This document shows positions 18,730 through 27,207 of a stretch of 64,000 bases of DNA, piece by piece (position 1 is the first letter of the stretch; each line of letters opens with the position of its first letter). Position numbers and translations under genes: made by a program. The stretch is taken from NCBI RefSeq assembly GCF_000152905.1, contig NZ_CH672417.1, positions 319,585 through 383,584 of the forward strand, in the 5' to 3' direction. Origin of the DNA: Nitrobacter sp. Nb-311A (GTDB lineage Bacteria > Pseudomonadota > Alphaproteobacteria > Rhizobiales > Xanthobacteraceae). The notes beneath the pieces are model-generated. The model searched no databases, had not been told where the DNA came from, and worked only from the letters and a program-made list of their open reading frames with translations.

Positions 18730-19938
18730 TTACTGCCGGGCGGACGCCGTCTCGCCGGGCGTCGCTACGGTGTCGCGCGAAGCATCGGCTTCCGCCCACA
18801 TCAGGGTGCGAACTTTGTCGCCTGCCGTGAACTTCTGAAAGCCCTCGACCACGACGCGGTCGCCCGCATTCAACCCATCGCTGACCATCGAATAGCCGTG
18901 CTGGACGGCATCCGTCCGGATCGGACGCGCGATGACGCGATCGTCGTCCTGGACGACAAAGACCTCGCTACCGCCGCTGGAGTCGCGCTGGACCGCCTGC
19001 TGCGGGACGGCGATCGCATCACTGTCGACGCCCTGCTCCAACAGCACGCGAACGTACATACCCGACAGCAATTCGCGCTTCGGATTTGGAAATTCGCCGC
19101 GTAAGGTCACCTGCCCGGTCGAGGCATCGACCTTGGCCTCGGAAAACAGAAACTTTCCGGCCAGTGGGTAGAGCGTTCCATCGTTGAGCACGAGGCGGAC
19201 CTTTGCAGCGCCAGGCGCGATGCGCTCCAGTTCTCCCGTCTCGAACGCACGACGCAGATTATTCAGCTCCGACACGGACTGGGTGAAGTCGGCATAAATC
19301 GTGTCGAGCTGCTGCACCGTCGCGAGGCTCGCCGCGTCGTTCTGCACGACGAGCGCGCCCTCGGTCACCTGAGCCGCGCCGACCACACCGTCAATCGGCG
19401 CGCGAATGGTGGTGTAAGCAAGATGGAGCCGCGCCCGCGCCAGGTCCGCCTTGCGGCCAGCGACATCGGCCGCTGCCTGACGCATATTGGCGATCGCCTT
19501 CTCGTTCTCGGCCTCGGAAGTGGCGTGCCGGGCGGTCAGCTTCTCGATACGTCTCGCATGGTGCGAGGCCTGTTCGAATACGGCGTTAGCCTTTGCCAGG
19601 GCTGCCTCCGCGGCCTGCACTTCGACCGCGAACGGCTCTGGATCGATCTGATACAGCGGATCGCCGGCCTTCACTTCGCTGCCCTGCTGGAACAACCGCT
19701 TGGTGATAATGCCGGAAACCCGTGGGCGCACTTCCGCAACCCGTAATGGCGAGATTCGGCCCGGCAGTTCGCGCACGATCGCGTGCGGTTTTGGAACCAC
19801 CGTGACGACGCTGACTTCAGGAGTGACCGCTTTCACCGAAGCTTCAGCCGTAACGGGCTCGTCACAGCCGCCAAGGAGCGGCGACAACCCAGCAAGCAGG
19901 ACAGCCGCCAACGTCAGTCGCAAATTGAATCTCGGCAT
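18730..19938 (-). CDS. RND efflux periplasmic adaptor subunit (lipoprotein)
   Basis: A 402-residue membrane fusion protein. The N-terminus LTLAAVLLAGLSPLLGGC has a lipobox (LGGC), so it is predicted to be anchored in the inner membrane by a lipid on that Cys. Then come the lipoyl/barrel-sandwich halves (ISPLRVAEVRPRVSGIITKR ... APIDGVVGAAQV), an alpha-hairpin (about 95-160) and a C-terminal membrane-proximal domain. It precedes the permease by six bases, so both are one operon. No regulator gene (TetR or similar) lies beside it. Confidence 0.9.
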   Translation of the reverse strand: MPRFNLRLTLAAVLLAGLSPLLGGCDEPVTAEASVKAVTPEVSVVTVVPKPHAIVRELPGRISPLRVAEVRPRVSGIITKRLFQQGSEVKAGDPLYQIDPEPFAVEVQAAEAALAKANAVFEQASHHARRIEKLTARHATSEAENEKAIANMRQAAADVAGRKADLARARLHLAYTTIRAPIDGVVGAAQVTEGALVVQNDAASLATVQQLDTIYADFTQSVSELNNLRRAFETGELERIAPGAAKVRLVLNDGTLYPLAGKFLFSEAKVDASTGQVTLRGEFPNPKRELLSGMYVRVLLEQGVDSDAIAVPQQAVQRDSSGGSEVFVVQDDDRVIARPIRTDAVQHGYSMVSDGLNAGDRVVVEGFQKFTAGDKVRTLMWAEADASRDTVATPGETASARQ

Positions 19939-20463
19939 TGGAACCTGGAAACCTCATAATTCGGCAAGCAAAGTACGAATCCGCCCTGGGCGAAGCGCGA
20001 TGCTTCGCAGTCCGATGCGCGCGAATCCGTATCATCCCCACAGGGGAGGTTAGACGAGAACGACCGCGATGCAATATGATTTGTTGGCGGCGCAATGTCA
20101 CATACCGCTATCGCGTTGAGATCGTTCCGGTTTCTTGGATTCAAACAGTCGTGATCCAGGTTCCGTTCAAATTGAAAGAAAATGGTAACGACAGTCTTTC
20201 CGAATGCGCTGTTTTGTCGCGATGACCTCAAGCAGAAGGATCGACCAGCACGGCACGCCAAAAGCTCCGCGCATTGTTCTTGGCGAAATCTCGACGCAAG
20301 AAATACGCCGCGATTGAAACTCTTTGCGCCGCGGGGCGGATGACTTGGCAAAATCGATAACTTGGCAAAATCGGTGGAAGAGCTATTTGTTGCCGGCGAC
20401 GCCGTGCCATAATGCGGCTTACTCAACCTCCTTGCTCTCTTGATGGGTTAAGCACGCTCGCTC
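19939..20463. other. Divergent intergenic region between RND pump and MotA-like gene
   Basis: 525 bases. Open frames here have no recognisable homologues and low-complexity composition, so I regard the stretch as non-coding. Promoters for the RND operon (minus) and the MotA/OmpA pair (plus) must lie here. I could not assign a clear operator, terminator or structured RNA. Confidence 0.5.
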
Positions 20464-21531
20464 ATGGCGCCAGGCATTGCCCCCCGCTCCGCACCGGAGA
20501 TCGAACAGACCAAGCTGGCGCCACCCCGGATATTTCTGGTGCGTATGGTCGTGTTCATCGTGCTGTGCGCGCTGGTGCTGATCGTTCTCTACAAGCAGAC
20601 CGTTTCCGCGTTCTTCGCCAACCCCAGTCTCAACGCGCTGATCGTAGGCGTCCTGACGATCGGAATCGTTTTTGCCTTCCGGCAAGTGATCCGGCTTTAT
20701 CCGGAAATCGCGTGGGTCAACAATTTCCGCGTCGCCAATCGGGGCCAGGCTTCTGACCGAAGGCCGCGATTGCTGGCTCCGATGGCCGCGATTCTCGGCG
20801 GCGAACGCACGGGGCAGGTGTCGATCTCGCAGCAGACCATGCGGCATCTGCTCGATTCCATCGCCACGCGGCTCGACGAAGCCCGCGACATCTCCCGCTA
20901 CATGACGGGTCTGTTGGTATTCCTGGGCCTGCTCGGCACGTTCTGGGGCTTGATCGAAACCGTCGGCTCTGTCGGCAAGGTGATCGACGGCCTGAGAGTC
21001 GGCGGCGACACCGGATCCCTGTTCGAGACGCTGAAGGAAGGCCTTGCCGCGCCGCTCGGCGGCATGGGCATTTCGTTTTCGTCGTCGCTTTTCGGCCTCG
21101 CCGGATCGCTCATTCTTGGTTTTCTCGATCTGCAATCGAGTCAGGCGCAGAACCGCTTCTATACCGACCTCGAGGACTGGCTCGCCACCACCGTTCGCGA
21201 ATATCGCGACAAGGCCCGGGCCGATCCGGCGGCCGAGATAAAGGCTGCGATCGAGCGGCTTGGCGCCACCGTCGAGAAGGCGGGATCCGGTCATGAGACC
21301 ACCTCCGCAATGGCCAGCCTCGCAGAAGCCATTCAGGGGCTCGTCAACCATATGCGGAGCGAACAACAGTTGATCCGCGAATGGGCGGACGAACAGGGCG
21401 AGCAAAACCGCGAGATCAAGAAGCTGCTTCAGCACCTAGCACAACCGCCGGACAACGATCAGCTGACCGTCCCGTTTACCCCGACCGCCGCTCCGCGGCC
21501 GGCGCCTCCCTCCGCAGAGGGAGAGGCATAA
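20464..21531 (+). CDS. MotA/TolQ/ExbB-like proton channel protein
   Basis: A 355-residue membrane protein. Helices are seen at about 24-44, 56-75, 143-165 and 195-220; the third carries GLLVFLGLLGTFWGLIETVG, the TolQ/MotA-type pore helix. Residues after about 225 form a long, mainly soluble tail rich in helix. The next gene, 15 bases later, encodes a MotB/OmpA-like partner, so they likely form a stator-type complex using proton flow. No flagellar or Tol genes are nearby, so the driven machine is unknown. It differs from TolQ in having the long C-terminal tail. Confidence 0.8.
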   Translation: MAPGIAPRSAPEIEQTKLAPPRIFLVRMVVFIVLCALVLIVLYKQTVSAFFANPSLNALIVGVLTIGIVFAFRQVIRLYPEIAWVNNFRVANRGQASDRRPRLLAPMAAILGGERTGQVSISQQTMRHLLDSIATRLDEARDISRYMTGLLVFLGLLGTFWGLIETVGSVGKVIDGLRVGGDTGSLFETLKEGLAAPLGGMGISFSSSLFGLAGSLILGFLDLQSSQAQNRFYTDLEDWLATTVREYRDKARADPAAEIKAAIERLGATVEKAGSGHETTSAMASLAEAIQGLVNHMRSEQQLIREWADEQGEQNREIKKLLQHLAQPPDNDQLTVPFTPTAAPRPAPPSAEGEA

Positions 21532-21546
21532 TCTAAGAGAAACATC

Positions 21547-22575
21547 ATGGCCCTAGCACGCGGGCGCCGGAATGAGAGTGGATTCAACTACTGGCCGGGA
21601 TTCGTCGATGCGCTCTCCACGCTGGTGCTCGCGATCGTTTTCCTGCTGTCTGTATTTCTGGTGGTGCAGTTTTTCCTGTCGCAGGAAGTCACGGGCAAGG
21701 ACAAGGCGCTGGAACAACTTAATGCCAGGATCGCCCAGTTGACCGATCTGCTGTCGCTGGAAAAGCTCGGCAAGGTCAGTCTCGGCGACGAAGTCAGCCA
21801 GTTGCGTGCGGGCCTCGCATCGGCCGAAGCCGAGCGCGATCGGATCAAGGGACTCTATGAGGGCCTCGCCGGCGCGGGTAACGATGCCGCGGGCCGCAAC
21901 AGCCAATTGAACAAGGCGCTGGATTCCGAAAAGCAGATTTCGGCTCGTGCGCTGGCGCAGGTCGAGGTGCTGACACAGCAGATCAGCGCGCTGCGCCGGC
22001 AACTGGCGGCGCTGGAGGACGCGCTCGACGCATCCGAGAAAAAGGACAAGGAATCGCAGAATCGCATCGCCGATCTCGGCCAGCGGTTGAACGTTGCGCT
22101 GGCAAAGCGCGTGCAGGAGCTGTCCCGCTACCGTTCGGAATTCTTCGGACGTTTGCGCGCCATTCTCGGTAACCGGCCGGATATCAGAATTGTCGGCGAC
22201 CGTTTCGTTTTCCAGTCAGAGGTGTTCTTCGAGACCGCGCAGGCGATTTTGCTGCCGGAAGGGAAGTCCGAGCTCGATAAGATTGCCAACGCGCTGACCG
22301 ATCTCGACAAACAGATCCCGAGCGAGATCGCCTGGGTGCTGCGCGTGGACGGCCACACCGATGTCAGGCCCATCAACAGCCCGGTCTTCAAGTCGAACTG
22401 GGACTTGTCGGCGGCGCGCGCGATCTCGGTGGTGCAGTATCTGGTCTCGCGCGGCGTGCCGCCGCAACGCCTCGTTGCCGCGGGCTTTGGCGAATTCCAG
22501 CCGCTCGATCCCGGCACGACGGACGACGCATACAAGCGCAACCGCCGTATCGAGCTGAAGCTGACGGAGCGGTGA
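21547..22575 (+). CDS. MotB/OmpA-like peptidoglycan-binding partner
   Basis: A 342-residue protein with one N-terminal membrane helix (about 20-45). Asp21 in FNYWPGFVDALSTLV lies where the proton-binding Asp of MotB sits. Residues about 47-190 are a long coiled coil (ARIAQLTDLLSLEKLGKVSL and neighbours). The OmpA-like domain from about 205 to 342 contains VDGHTDVRPINS and FGEFQPLDPG...NRRIELKL, which bind peptidoglycan. Encoded 15 bases after its MotA-like partner. The architecture resembles stator B subunits and ZorB of Zorya defence, but no other Zorya gene is present. Confidence 0.82.
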   Translation: MALARGRRNESGFNYWPGFVDALSTLVLAIVFLLSVFLVVQFFLSQEVTGKDKALEQLNARIAQLTDLLSLEKLGKVSLGDEVSQLRAGLASAEAERDRIKGLYEGLAGAGNDAAGRNSQLNKALDSEKQISARALAQVEVLTQQISALRRQLAALEDALDASEKKDKESQNRIADLGQRLNVALAKRVQELSRYRSEFFGRLRAILGNRPDIRIVGDRFVFQSEVFFETAQAILLPEGKSELDKIANALTDLDKQIPSEIAWVLRVDGHTDVRPINSPVFKSNWDLSAARAISVVQYLVSRGVPPQRLVAAGFGEFQPLDPGTTDDAYKRNRRIELKLTER

Positions 22576-22599
22576 TATCCTTATGCGATCCCCCATCGC

Positions 22600-22680
22600 C
22601 ATGGCCGGGCTTATCCCGGCCATCCCCATCTTGCCGTGCCGCAAAAAAGAAAGACATGGATACCCGGCACGATAGGGCCG
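22600..22680. repeat. Dispersed palindromic intergenic repeat, family D, copy 2
   Basis: Between the OmpA-like gene and the GNAT gene: CATGGCCGG...CCGGCCATCC followed by GACATGGATACCCG...ATAGGGCCG. The layout and many bases match the element at 318-410. Might serve as a transcript end for the stator-like pair; no uridine tract is present. Confidence 0.5.
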
Positions 22681-22733
22681 TGTTCGAGCCGATGAAGCCG
22701 GACCCGAGTGTCGGGCAAAACGGCGGTGTTTGA

Positions 22734-23183
22734 ATGACGGCCTCGTTTCAGCTCCACCCCTACCGTGCCTCCGACGAGGACGCCGCGATCGCGCTGTGGG
22801 CGGCGACGTGGCAACAAGCCTATCCTGAGATCGATTTCGCGGCGCGCCTGCCGTGGTGGCGCGAACGCTGGCGCAACGAACTGGTGCCGAACGCCGCAAT
22901 CGTCGTCGCCCGGCGATCCGGCGATCTCGTCGGCTTCGTCACCATCGACAGCGAAGGCTATCTCGACCAGCTCGTGGTCGATCCGGCGCATTGGGGCGGC
23001 GATATCGCGAACGCACTGATGAATGAGGCGAAACGCCTGTCACCCGCGGGAATCACGCTCAAGGTCAACGCCGACAACACGCGCGCCATACGCTTCTACG
23101 CGCGCAACGGCTTCGAACATGCAGGCGAGGATGTGAATCCGATTTCCGGACGGCCGGTCAACCGCATGGAATGGAAGCCGTGA
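22734..23183 (+). CDS. GNAT family N-acetyltransferase
   Basis: A 149-residue protein with the GNAT fold. The acetyl-CoA region reads LDQLVVDPAHWGGDIANALMNEAKRL, and the C-terminal LKVNADNTRAIRFYARNGFEHAGE is the classic GNAT end. Substrate is unknown; both protein and small-molecule acetylation occur in the family. The P-loop-like Q/R-x-x-G-x-G/A is modified to WGGDIANAL, so the site is slightly divergent. It is convergent with the ABC exporter gene and may be a single-gene unit. Confidence 0.82.
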   Translation: MTASFQLHPYRASDEDAAIALWAATWQQAYPEIDFAARLPWWRERWRNELVPNAAIVVARRSGDLVGFVTIDSEGYLDQLVVDPAHWGGDIANALMNEAKRLSPAGITLKVNADNTRAIRFYARNGFEHAGEDVNPISGRPVNRMEWKP

Positions 23184-23195
23184 GGAAATAAGACC

Positions 23196-25082
23196 TCACA
23201 CCCCCTCGAACTGCAGCCGCGCCAGCCGGGCGTATAGTCCATTCGCCGCCACGAGCGAGGCGTGAGTCCCCTGCTCCACGATCCGTCCGTGATCCATGAC
23301 CATGATCCGGTCGCAGGAAAGTACCGTTGCGAGGCGATGCGCTATGACCAGCGTCGTGCGATGGCGCATCAGTTCCTCCAGCGCGGTCTGCACCAGGGTT
23401 TCGGATTCGGCATCGAGCGACGACGTCGCCTCATCCAGCAGCAATAGAGGCGCGTCGCGCAGGATTGCGCGGGCGATGGCGATGCGCTGGCGTTGTCCGC
23501 CGGACAGCGTCACGCCGCGCTCGCCGAGCAACGCCTCGAAGCCGCCGGGCAACCGGCGGATGAACTCGGTGGCATGGGCAAGCTCGGCGGCACGCTCGAC
23601 CTCGGCGTCGGAGGCATCCGGCCGGCCGAAGCGGATATTCTCGCGGGCGGACGCGGCAAAGACCACCGACTCCTGCGGCACCAGCGCAATGCGCGCGCGA
23701 ACCTCGCACGGATCGGCTGCTCGCAGCGGAACGCCATCGAAGGAGATGGTGCCCGAAGCAGGATCGTAGAACCGCAGCAAAAGATGAAACAGCGTACTTT
23801 TTCCCGCGCCTGACGGGCCGACAATGGCAACCTTCTCACCGGCCTTTACGGCAAGCGAGACGCCATCAAGCACCTTGACCTGCGGGCGCGACGGATAGGC
23901 AAAGCTGACGTTGTCCAGCGTGACATCGCCGCGCGCAGGGACCGGCAGAGCGCGCGGCGCCGGCGGCGCCGCGATCACCGGCTTGACGCGAAGCAGCTCG
24001 AACAGACGCTCGGCCGCGCCGGAAGCGGCGGCGACCTCGCCCCAGACTTCACTGAGCTGGCCTAGACCGGTCGCTGCGAAAGCGGCATACAGCACGAACT
24101 GGCCGAGTCGGCCCGGCGTCATGCTGCCCTCAAGGACGTCGCGAGACCCGATCCAGAGAATCAGGACCACGCTGGTGAAGACGATAAAGATGATGATCGC
24201 GGTCAGCACGGCACGAGCGCGCGCCGAATTGCGCGCCGCGACATAGGCCTGCTCGACTTCGCCGCCGAAACGCGCATCGGCAAGCCGTTCGTTGGTATAG
24301 GCCTGCACCGTCCTGATCCCGCCGACCAACTCGGAGGCATAGGCGGTGGCGTCCGCAAGATTGTCCTGCGCGTTCCGCGACAGGCGGCGCACCCAGCGTC
24401 CGAATGCGACCAGCGGCACGACGATCAACGGGATCGCCGCCAGCACCAGTCCGGACAGGCGCGGACTGGTGATGACCATCATCGAGACCGCGCCGACGAA
24501 CAGCACCAGGTTGCGCAACGCAACCGATATCGAAGAGCCGACGGCAGACTTGATCTGGGTCGTATCGGCGGTCAGCCGCGAGACCAGTTCGCCACTGCGG
24601 GCGGTGTCGAAAAACACAGGCGACAGGGAGATCAGGTGGGCGAAAACGTCGCGCCTCAGATCGGCGACGATGCGTTCGCCGGTGGTGGTCACCAGAAAAT
24701 AACGCGCCGCGCTGGCGCCGGCGAGGACGGCGACGACGCCGATCATCATCGTGAAGTAGCTGTTGATCATCGCAACGCCTTCGGACGTAAAACCGAAGTC
24801 GATGATCCGGCGCACCGCGAGCGGCACCACCAACGTCGTCAGTGCGGCAACGACCAGGGCGACAAGCGCAAGCAGCGCCCGACCGCGGTAGCGGGCGATA
24901 TAGGGCAGGAGCGCGAGCAGCGGGCGCAACCGTGCGCCGCCGCGGGCTCCGGCGTCCGGCGGCGAGGCCTGATCCGCCACGGCTGGTCCGGCCGGCTCGG
25001 GCCCAGCCTTCAAGGGACCATCGAGCGGCAGGGCGACAGCCGCGGATTTCGAGGTATTCTCACGCACTTCTACCGAACTCAT
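23196..25082 (-). CDS. ABC exporter, fused permease and ATPase (MsbA-like)
   Basis: A 628-residue half-transporter expected to act as a homodimer. Six membrane helices occupy about residues 55-345, then an ATPase domain with Walker [11 protein letters not shown], signature [14 protein letters not shown] and Walker [13 protein letters not shown]. This is the MsbA/BmrA class: lipid, drug or peptide exporter; substrate not deducible. I used the ATG at 25082 ([18 protein letters not shown]); an upstream ATG at 25112 is possible. It is divergent from rpmE, with a 147-base shared promoter region. Confidence 0.88.
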   Translation of the reverse strand: MSSVEVRENTSKSAAVALPLDGPLKAGPEPAGPAVADQASPPDAGARGGARLRPLLALLPYIARYRGRALLALVALVVAALTTLVVPLAVRRIIDFGFTSEGVAMINSYFTMMIGVVAVLAGASAARYFLVTTTGERIVADLRRDVFAHLISLSPVFFDTARSGELVSRLTADTTQIKSAVGSSISVALRNLVLFVGAVSMMVITSPRLSGLVLAAIPLIVVPLVAFGRWVRRLSRNAQDNLADATAYASELVGGIRTVQAYTNERLADARFGGEVEQAYVAARNSARARAVLTAIIIFIVFTSVVLILWIGSRDVLEGSMTPGRLGQFVLYAAFAATGLGQLSEVWGEVAAASGAAERLFELLRVKPVIAAPPAPRALPVPARGDVTLDNVSFAYPSRPQVKVLDGVSLAVKAGEKVAIVGPSGAGKSTLFHLLLRFYDPASGTISFDGVPLRAADPCEVRARIALVPQESVVFAASARENIRFGRPDASDAEVERAAELAHATEFIRRLPGGFEALLGERGVTLSGGQRQRIAIARAILRDAPLLLLDEATSSLDAESETLVQTALEELMRHRTTLVIAHRLATVLSCDRIMVMDHGRIVEQGTHASLVAANGLYARLARLQFEGV

Positions 25083-25229
25083 CGCCTGACCATGCCATTG
25101 CTGATAAGGCACCTAATATGCCCCCCAGCGCACGCTGGCAAATGCGCAGGCGCGCTTGTCCGTCAAACTTTGGTGCGATATAGAGCGGACCGGATCCGCC
25201 CCAAATCGTCAGCCTTGCAAGGACACGTC

Positions 25230-25457
25230 ATGAAAGCCGAAATTCACCCGGATTATCATACAATTAAGGTCGTGATGACCGACGGCACGGAGTATCTGAC
25301 CCGTTCCACCTGGGGCAAGGACGGCGATACCCTCAACCTCGACATCGATTCGAAGTCGCACCCTGCCTGGACTGGCGGTTCCCAGCAGATTCTCGACCGC
25401 GGCGGTCGCGTCTCCCGGTTCCAGAAGAAATTCTCGGGCTTCCTCAAGAAGGGCTGA
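25230..25457 (+). CDS. rpmE: 50S ribosomal protein L31
   Basis: A 75-residue L31, starting [20 protein letters not shown] and ending in a basic tail. It has no cysteine, so it is the zinc-free type, normal for this alphaproteobacterial lineage; the protein links the large subunit to the small subunit head. Divergent from the ABC exporter. The next 321 bases carry a palindromic repeat and no other gene. Confidence 0.93.
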   Translation: MKAEIHPDYHTIKVVMTDGTEYLTRSTWGKDGDTLNLDIDSKSHPAWTGGSQQILDRGGRVSRFQKKFSGFLKKG

Positions 25458-25606
25458 GTTCAGAACTCAATCATAGATTGCAGCATTGCGAGGCGCATCA
25501 CGCCGGACAATCTGGAAGTTCTGATGGGACGGTTAGGGTCGAGCGCGTTCTGTCAATGAGCCCGTTTCCATCATAGGGCGAGGCGCGCGTGCGTGTTTCG
25601 CCCTAT

Positions 25607-25706
25607 AGCGTTTTCAAGCGAAGTGGACGCCGGTTCGCTTGAAGAAAACGCGTCAAATCAAAATCATAGAGCCCGCTTCTGATTCCATCAGAAGCGGAAA
25701 AGCTCT
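25607..25706. repeat. Palindromic repeat, family B, copy 1 (rpmE-rcdA gap)
   Basis: The 321-base gap between rpmE and rcdA holds a long inverted repeat: GCGTTTTCAAGCGAA pairs with TTCGCTTGAAGAAAACGC around a GC-rich loop, followed by CGTCAAATCAAAATCATAGAG and a second small palindrome (CGCTTCTGATTCCATCAGAAGCG). Related copies are at 45138-45265, 49653-49729, 61379-61487 and 63700-63724. Rest of the gap has no gene. Confidence 0.7.
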
Positions 25707-25778
25707 CATGAAAACATCCGCTGCCAGAAAGAATACGGCAAGCCTGCTCTTTCTTCGCTGCGACTTTACTCGGCGGAT

Positions 25779-26300
25779 TCAGCTGACCTGACGTTCAAAA
25801 GCTTCCTTGAGGCGGTTGAGTTGCGACACCAGCGGATTACCGACCGTTCCGCGCTCGACGGGCGGCGCATGGATGGTGGTATCGAGACGCCGGACCCGCG
25901 CCTGCAAGTTCATCGATCGTTCGATCAGGTCCTGCAACTGCCAGGGTAATTTTGCGATCATGTCCTGCGGACCTGGATCCGCCGCCGTCAGCTTGACCCT
26001 GGTCTTTTCGCGATTGGCCTGCGCCAGCGTCATCTCGCCCTCCTTCACGGCGCGATGCAGCAGGAGCCATGATGCGAGCTGCATCAGCCGCGTGGTCAGC
26101 CTCATGCTTTCGGTGGCATAGGTCAGGCTGACTGAACGTTCGAGCGCCTTCGCCTCGGTGCGGCCTTCACCATCAAGATAGGCAGCGGTTTCCTCCACCA
26201 GATCCATGCCTTCCCGGAACAGGGTCGTGAACACGGAAGAACCGGCGAGACGTTCACTGAACTGAACAAGGCCGGTGTCGGCTGTCGATGGATCGAACAT
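25779..26300 (-). CDS. rcdA: RcdA family protein (DUF1465), cell-cycle proteolysis adaptor
   Basis: A 173-residue protein matching DUF1465. In Caulobacter, RcdA works with CpdR and PopA to deliver the cell-cycle regulator CtrA to ClpXP at the cell pole. The family segments FRE-GMDLVEETAAYLDGEGR and RLTTRLMQLASWLLLHRAVK are well conserved, and length equals the Caulobacter protein. All-helical, no membrane part. A perfect TTAA-N7-TTAA box lies 214 bases upstream of the start (26514-26528), suggesting that CtrA controls it. Assignment rests on family match; adaptor function here is inferred. Confidence 0.82.
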   Translation of the reverse strand: MFDPSTADTGLVQFSERLAGSSVFTTLFREGMDLVEETAAYLDGEGRTEAKALERSVSLTYATESMRLTTRLMQLASWLLLHRAVKEGEMTLAQANREKTRVKLTAADPGPQDMIAKLPWQLQDLIERSMNLQARVRRLDTTIHAPPVERGTVGNPLVSQLNRLKEAFERQVS

Positions 26301-26513
26301 AATTCACGCCTCACGCAATCAGGGCACTTGTACCGCCAGGCAGGGAATCCGGTTAACCGCTAGAAAATACTTTCGATCAATAACTTACGCGCATTCTGAG
26401 GGTAACGTCCGGTATTTCCATTTTATCCGCCGCCAGCTTCCTCGCGCCAGCTTATAATGAATAAATCATTGCGCGCCGCGGAGCGGGAGTCCAGCGCTAG
26501 GTATCGGCAAGGG

Positions 26514-26528
26514 TTAAATAAGGGTTAA
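26514..26528 (-). promoter_or_regulatory. CtrA-type binding box upstream of rcdA
   Basis: The sequence TTAA at 26514-26517, seven bases (ATAAGGG), then TTAA at 26525-26528 matches the CtrA consensus TTAA-N7-TTAA exactly. It is 214 bases from the rcdA start, farther than typical for an activator site but within the 5' non-coding region. In Caulobacter rcdA transcription is CtrA-dependent. Confidence 0.6.
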
Positions 26529-26591
26529 TATTCAAAGCGGCTCGACATTGCGAAAAAATGACGCAAAGCAACCCAGCAAAATGACGCGGGC

Positions 26592-26618
26592 AAAAAAAGA
26601 GCCGCCGTTTCCGGCGGC
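26592..26618 (-). terminator. Rho-independent terminator
   Basis: Minus strand: 7-bp GC stem (GCCGCCG/CGGCGGC) with GAAA tetraloop, followed by TCTTTTTTT. It would stop transcripts coming from the DUF1192 direction, or the small RNA described at 26592-26700. Confidence 0.85.
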
Positions 26619-26700
26619 CTGAAGTTGATAACAGGGAGGCGTCAAACAGAGTGGACAGGAAGCCACTCGGTGTCCAATGAAGGACATTTCAGTCATAGAC
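26592..26700 (-). ncRNA. Candidate small RNA with its own terminator
   Basis: On the minus strand the order is: hairpin GAGTGG-CTTCCTGT-CCACTC (around 26650-26672), single-stranded linker with CCTCCC, then the terminator GCCGCCG-GAAA-CGGCGGC-TCTTTTTTT. A CCTCCC linker between hairpins is typical of alphaproteobacterial trans-acting sRNAs that pair with ribosome sites. The terminator is about 195 bases past the DUF1192 gene, too far to be its obvious end. The 5' end is a guess; it could also be an ordinary 3' UTR. Confidence 0.35.
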
Positions 26701-26813
26701 GGGAAAGCTTAATTAATCGTAAACGAACGAATTTCTTCAGCTTTTGTTTGCAGTTTGGGCAAGGTGACTCGTCGCTCTATCCGTCCTATGCCCGAACGGA
26801 AGGAGGAAACTTC

Positions 26814-27005
26814 TCAGGACTTGAAAAAGCGGTCGGCAGCATCCTTCGAAGCACGTTTCTTTGCTTCAGCAGCCCGCAGGCGCTCGATCTCCGCCGTCAG
26901 CAGCGCGATGCGCTCGCCGAGTTCGTCGACCGAAAGCAGCGAAAGGTCCTGCCCGATCTCGTGAGCGATCCTTTTCCTGGGTTTGTCGTCATCCTCGAGG
27001 GCCAT
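26814..27005 (-). CDS. DUF1192 family small protein
   Basis: A 63-residue protein of the alphaproteobacterial DUF1192 family. It reads MALEDDDKPRKR, then a predicted helix/coiled coil IAHEIGQDLSLLSVDELGER and LTAEIERLRAAEAKKRAS. Family members lie next to a quinone oxidoreductase gene in many relatives. No function is known. Here the oxidoreductase gene is divergent, 200 bases away. Confidence 0.8.
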   Translation of the reverse strand: MALEDDDKPRKRIAHEIGQDLSLLSVDELGERIALLTAEIERLRAAEAKKRASKDAADRFFKS

Positions 27006-27207
27006 GCATCCTGCTCCGCTGTCAGTTATACGCGTGAAGCGCGGTTCAGACCGCAGCCGGCTATCCGGAGCCGCTTCGGACGGAACGAGAAGCGAGTAAG
27101 CTCGATGATTTGTTCCGACGCGTTTTCACGCTACGCCGGTATCCACTCGCTCGAAAACGCTGTAGTCAGGAATCCCGTTGATTTTCCGCGTTTTCCGGGG
27201 ACAAACC

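Larger units (their letters stand above)
26301..26813. other. rcdA upstream region and downstream region of DUF1192 gene
   Basis: 513 bases with no protein gene. It contains the CtrA-type box (26514-26528) and, in the part nearer DUF1192, a minus-strand structure ending in a strong terminator (26592-26618) that may be a small RNA. AT-rich segments near 26380-26460 and 26700-26740 could be promoter regions. Confidence 0.55.

Noticed and set aside
19914..20426. 170-residue minus-strand frame in the RND/MotA gap
   Set aside because: Overlaps the adaptor's start and has no domain or composition expected of a real protein.
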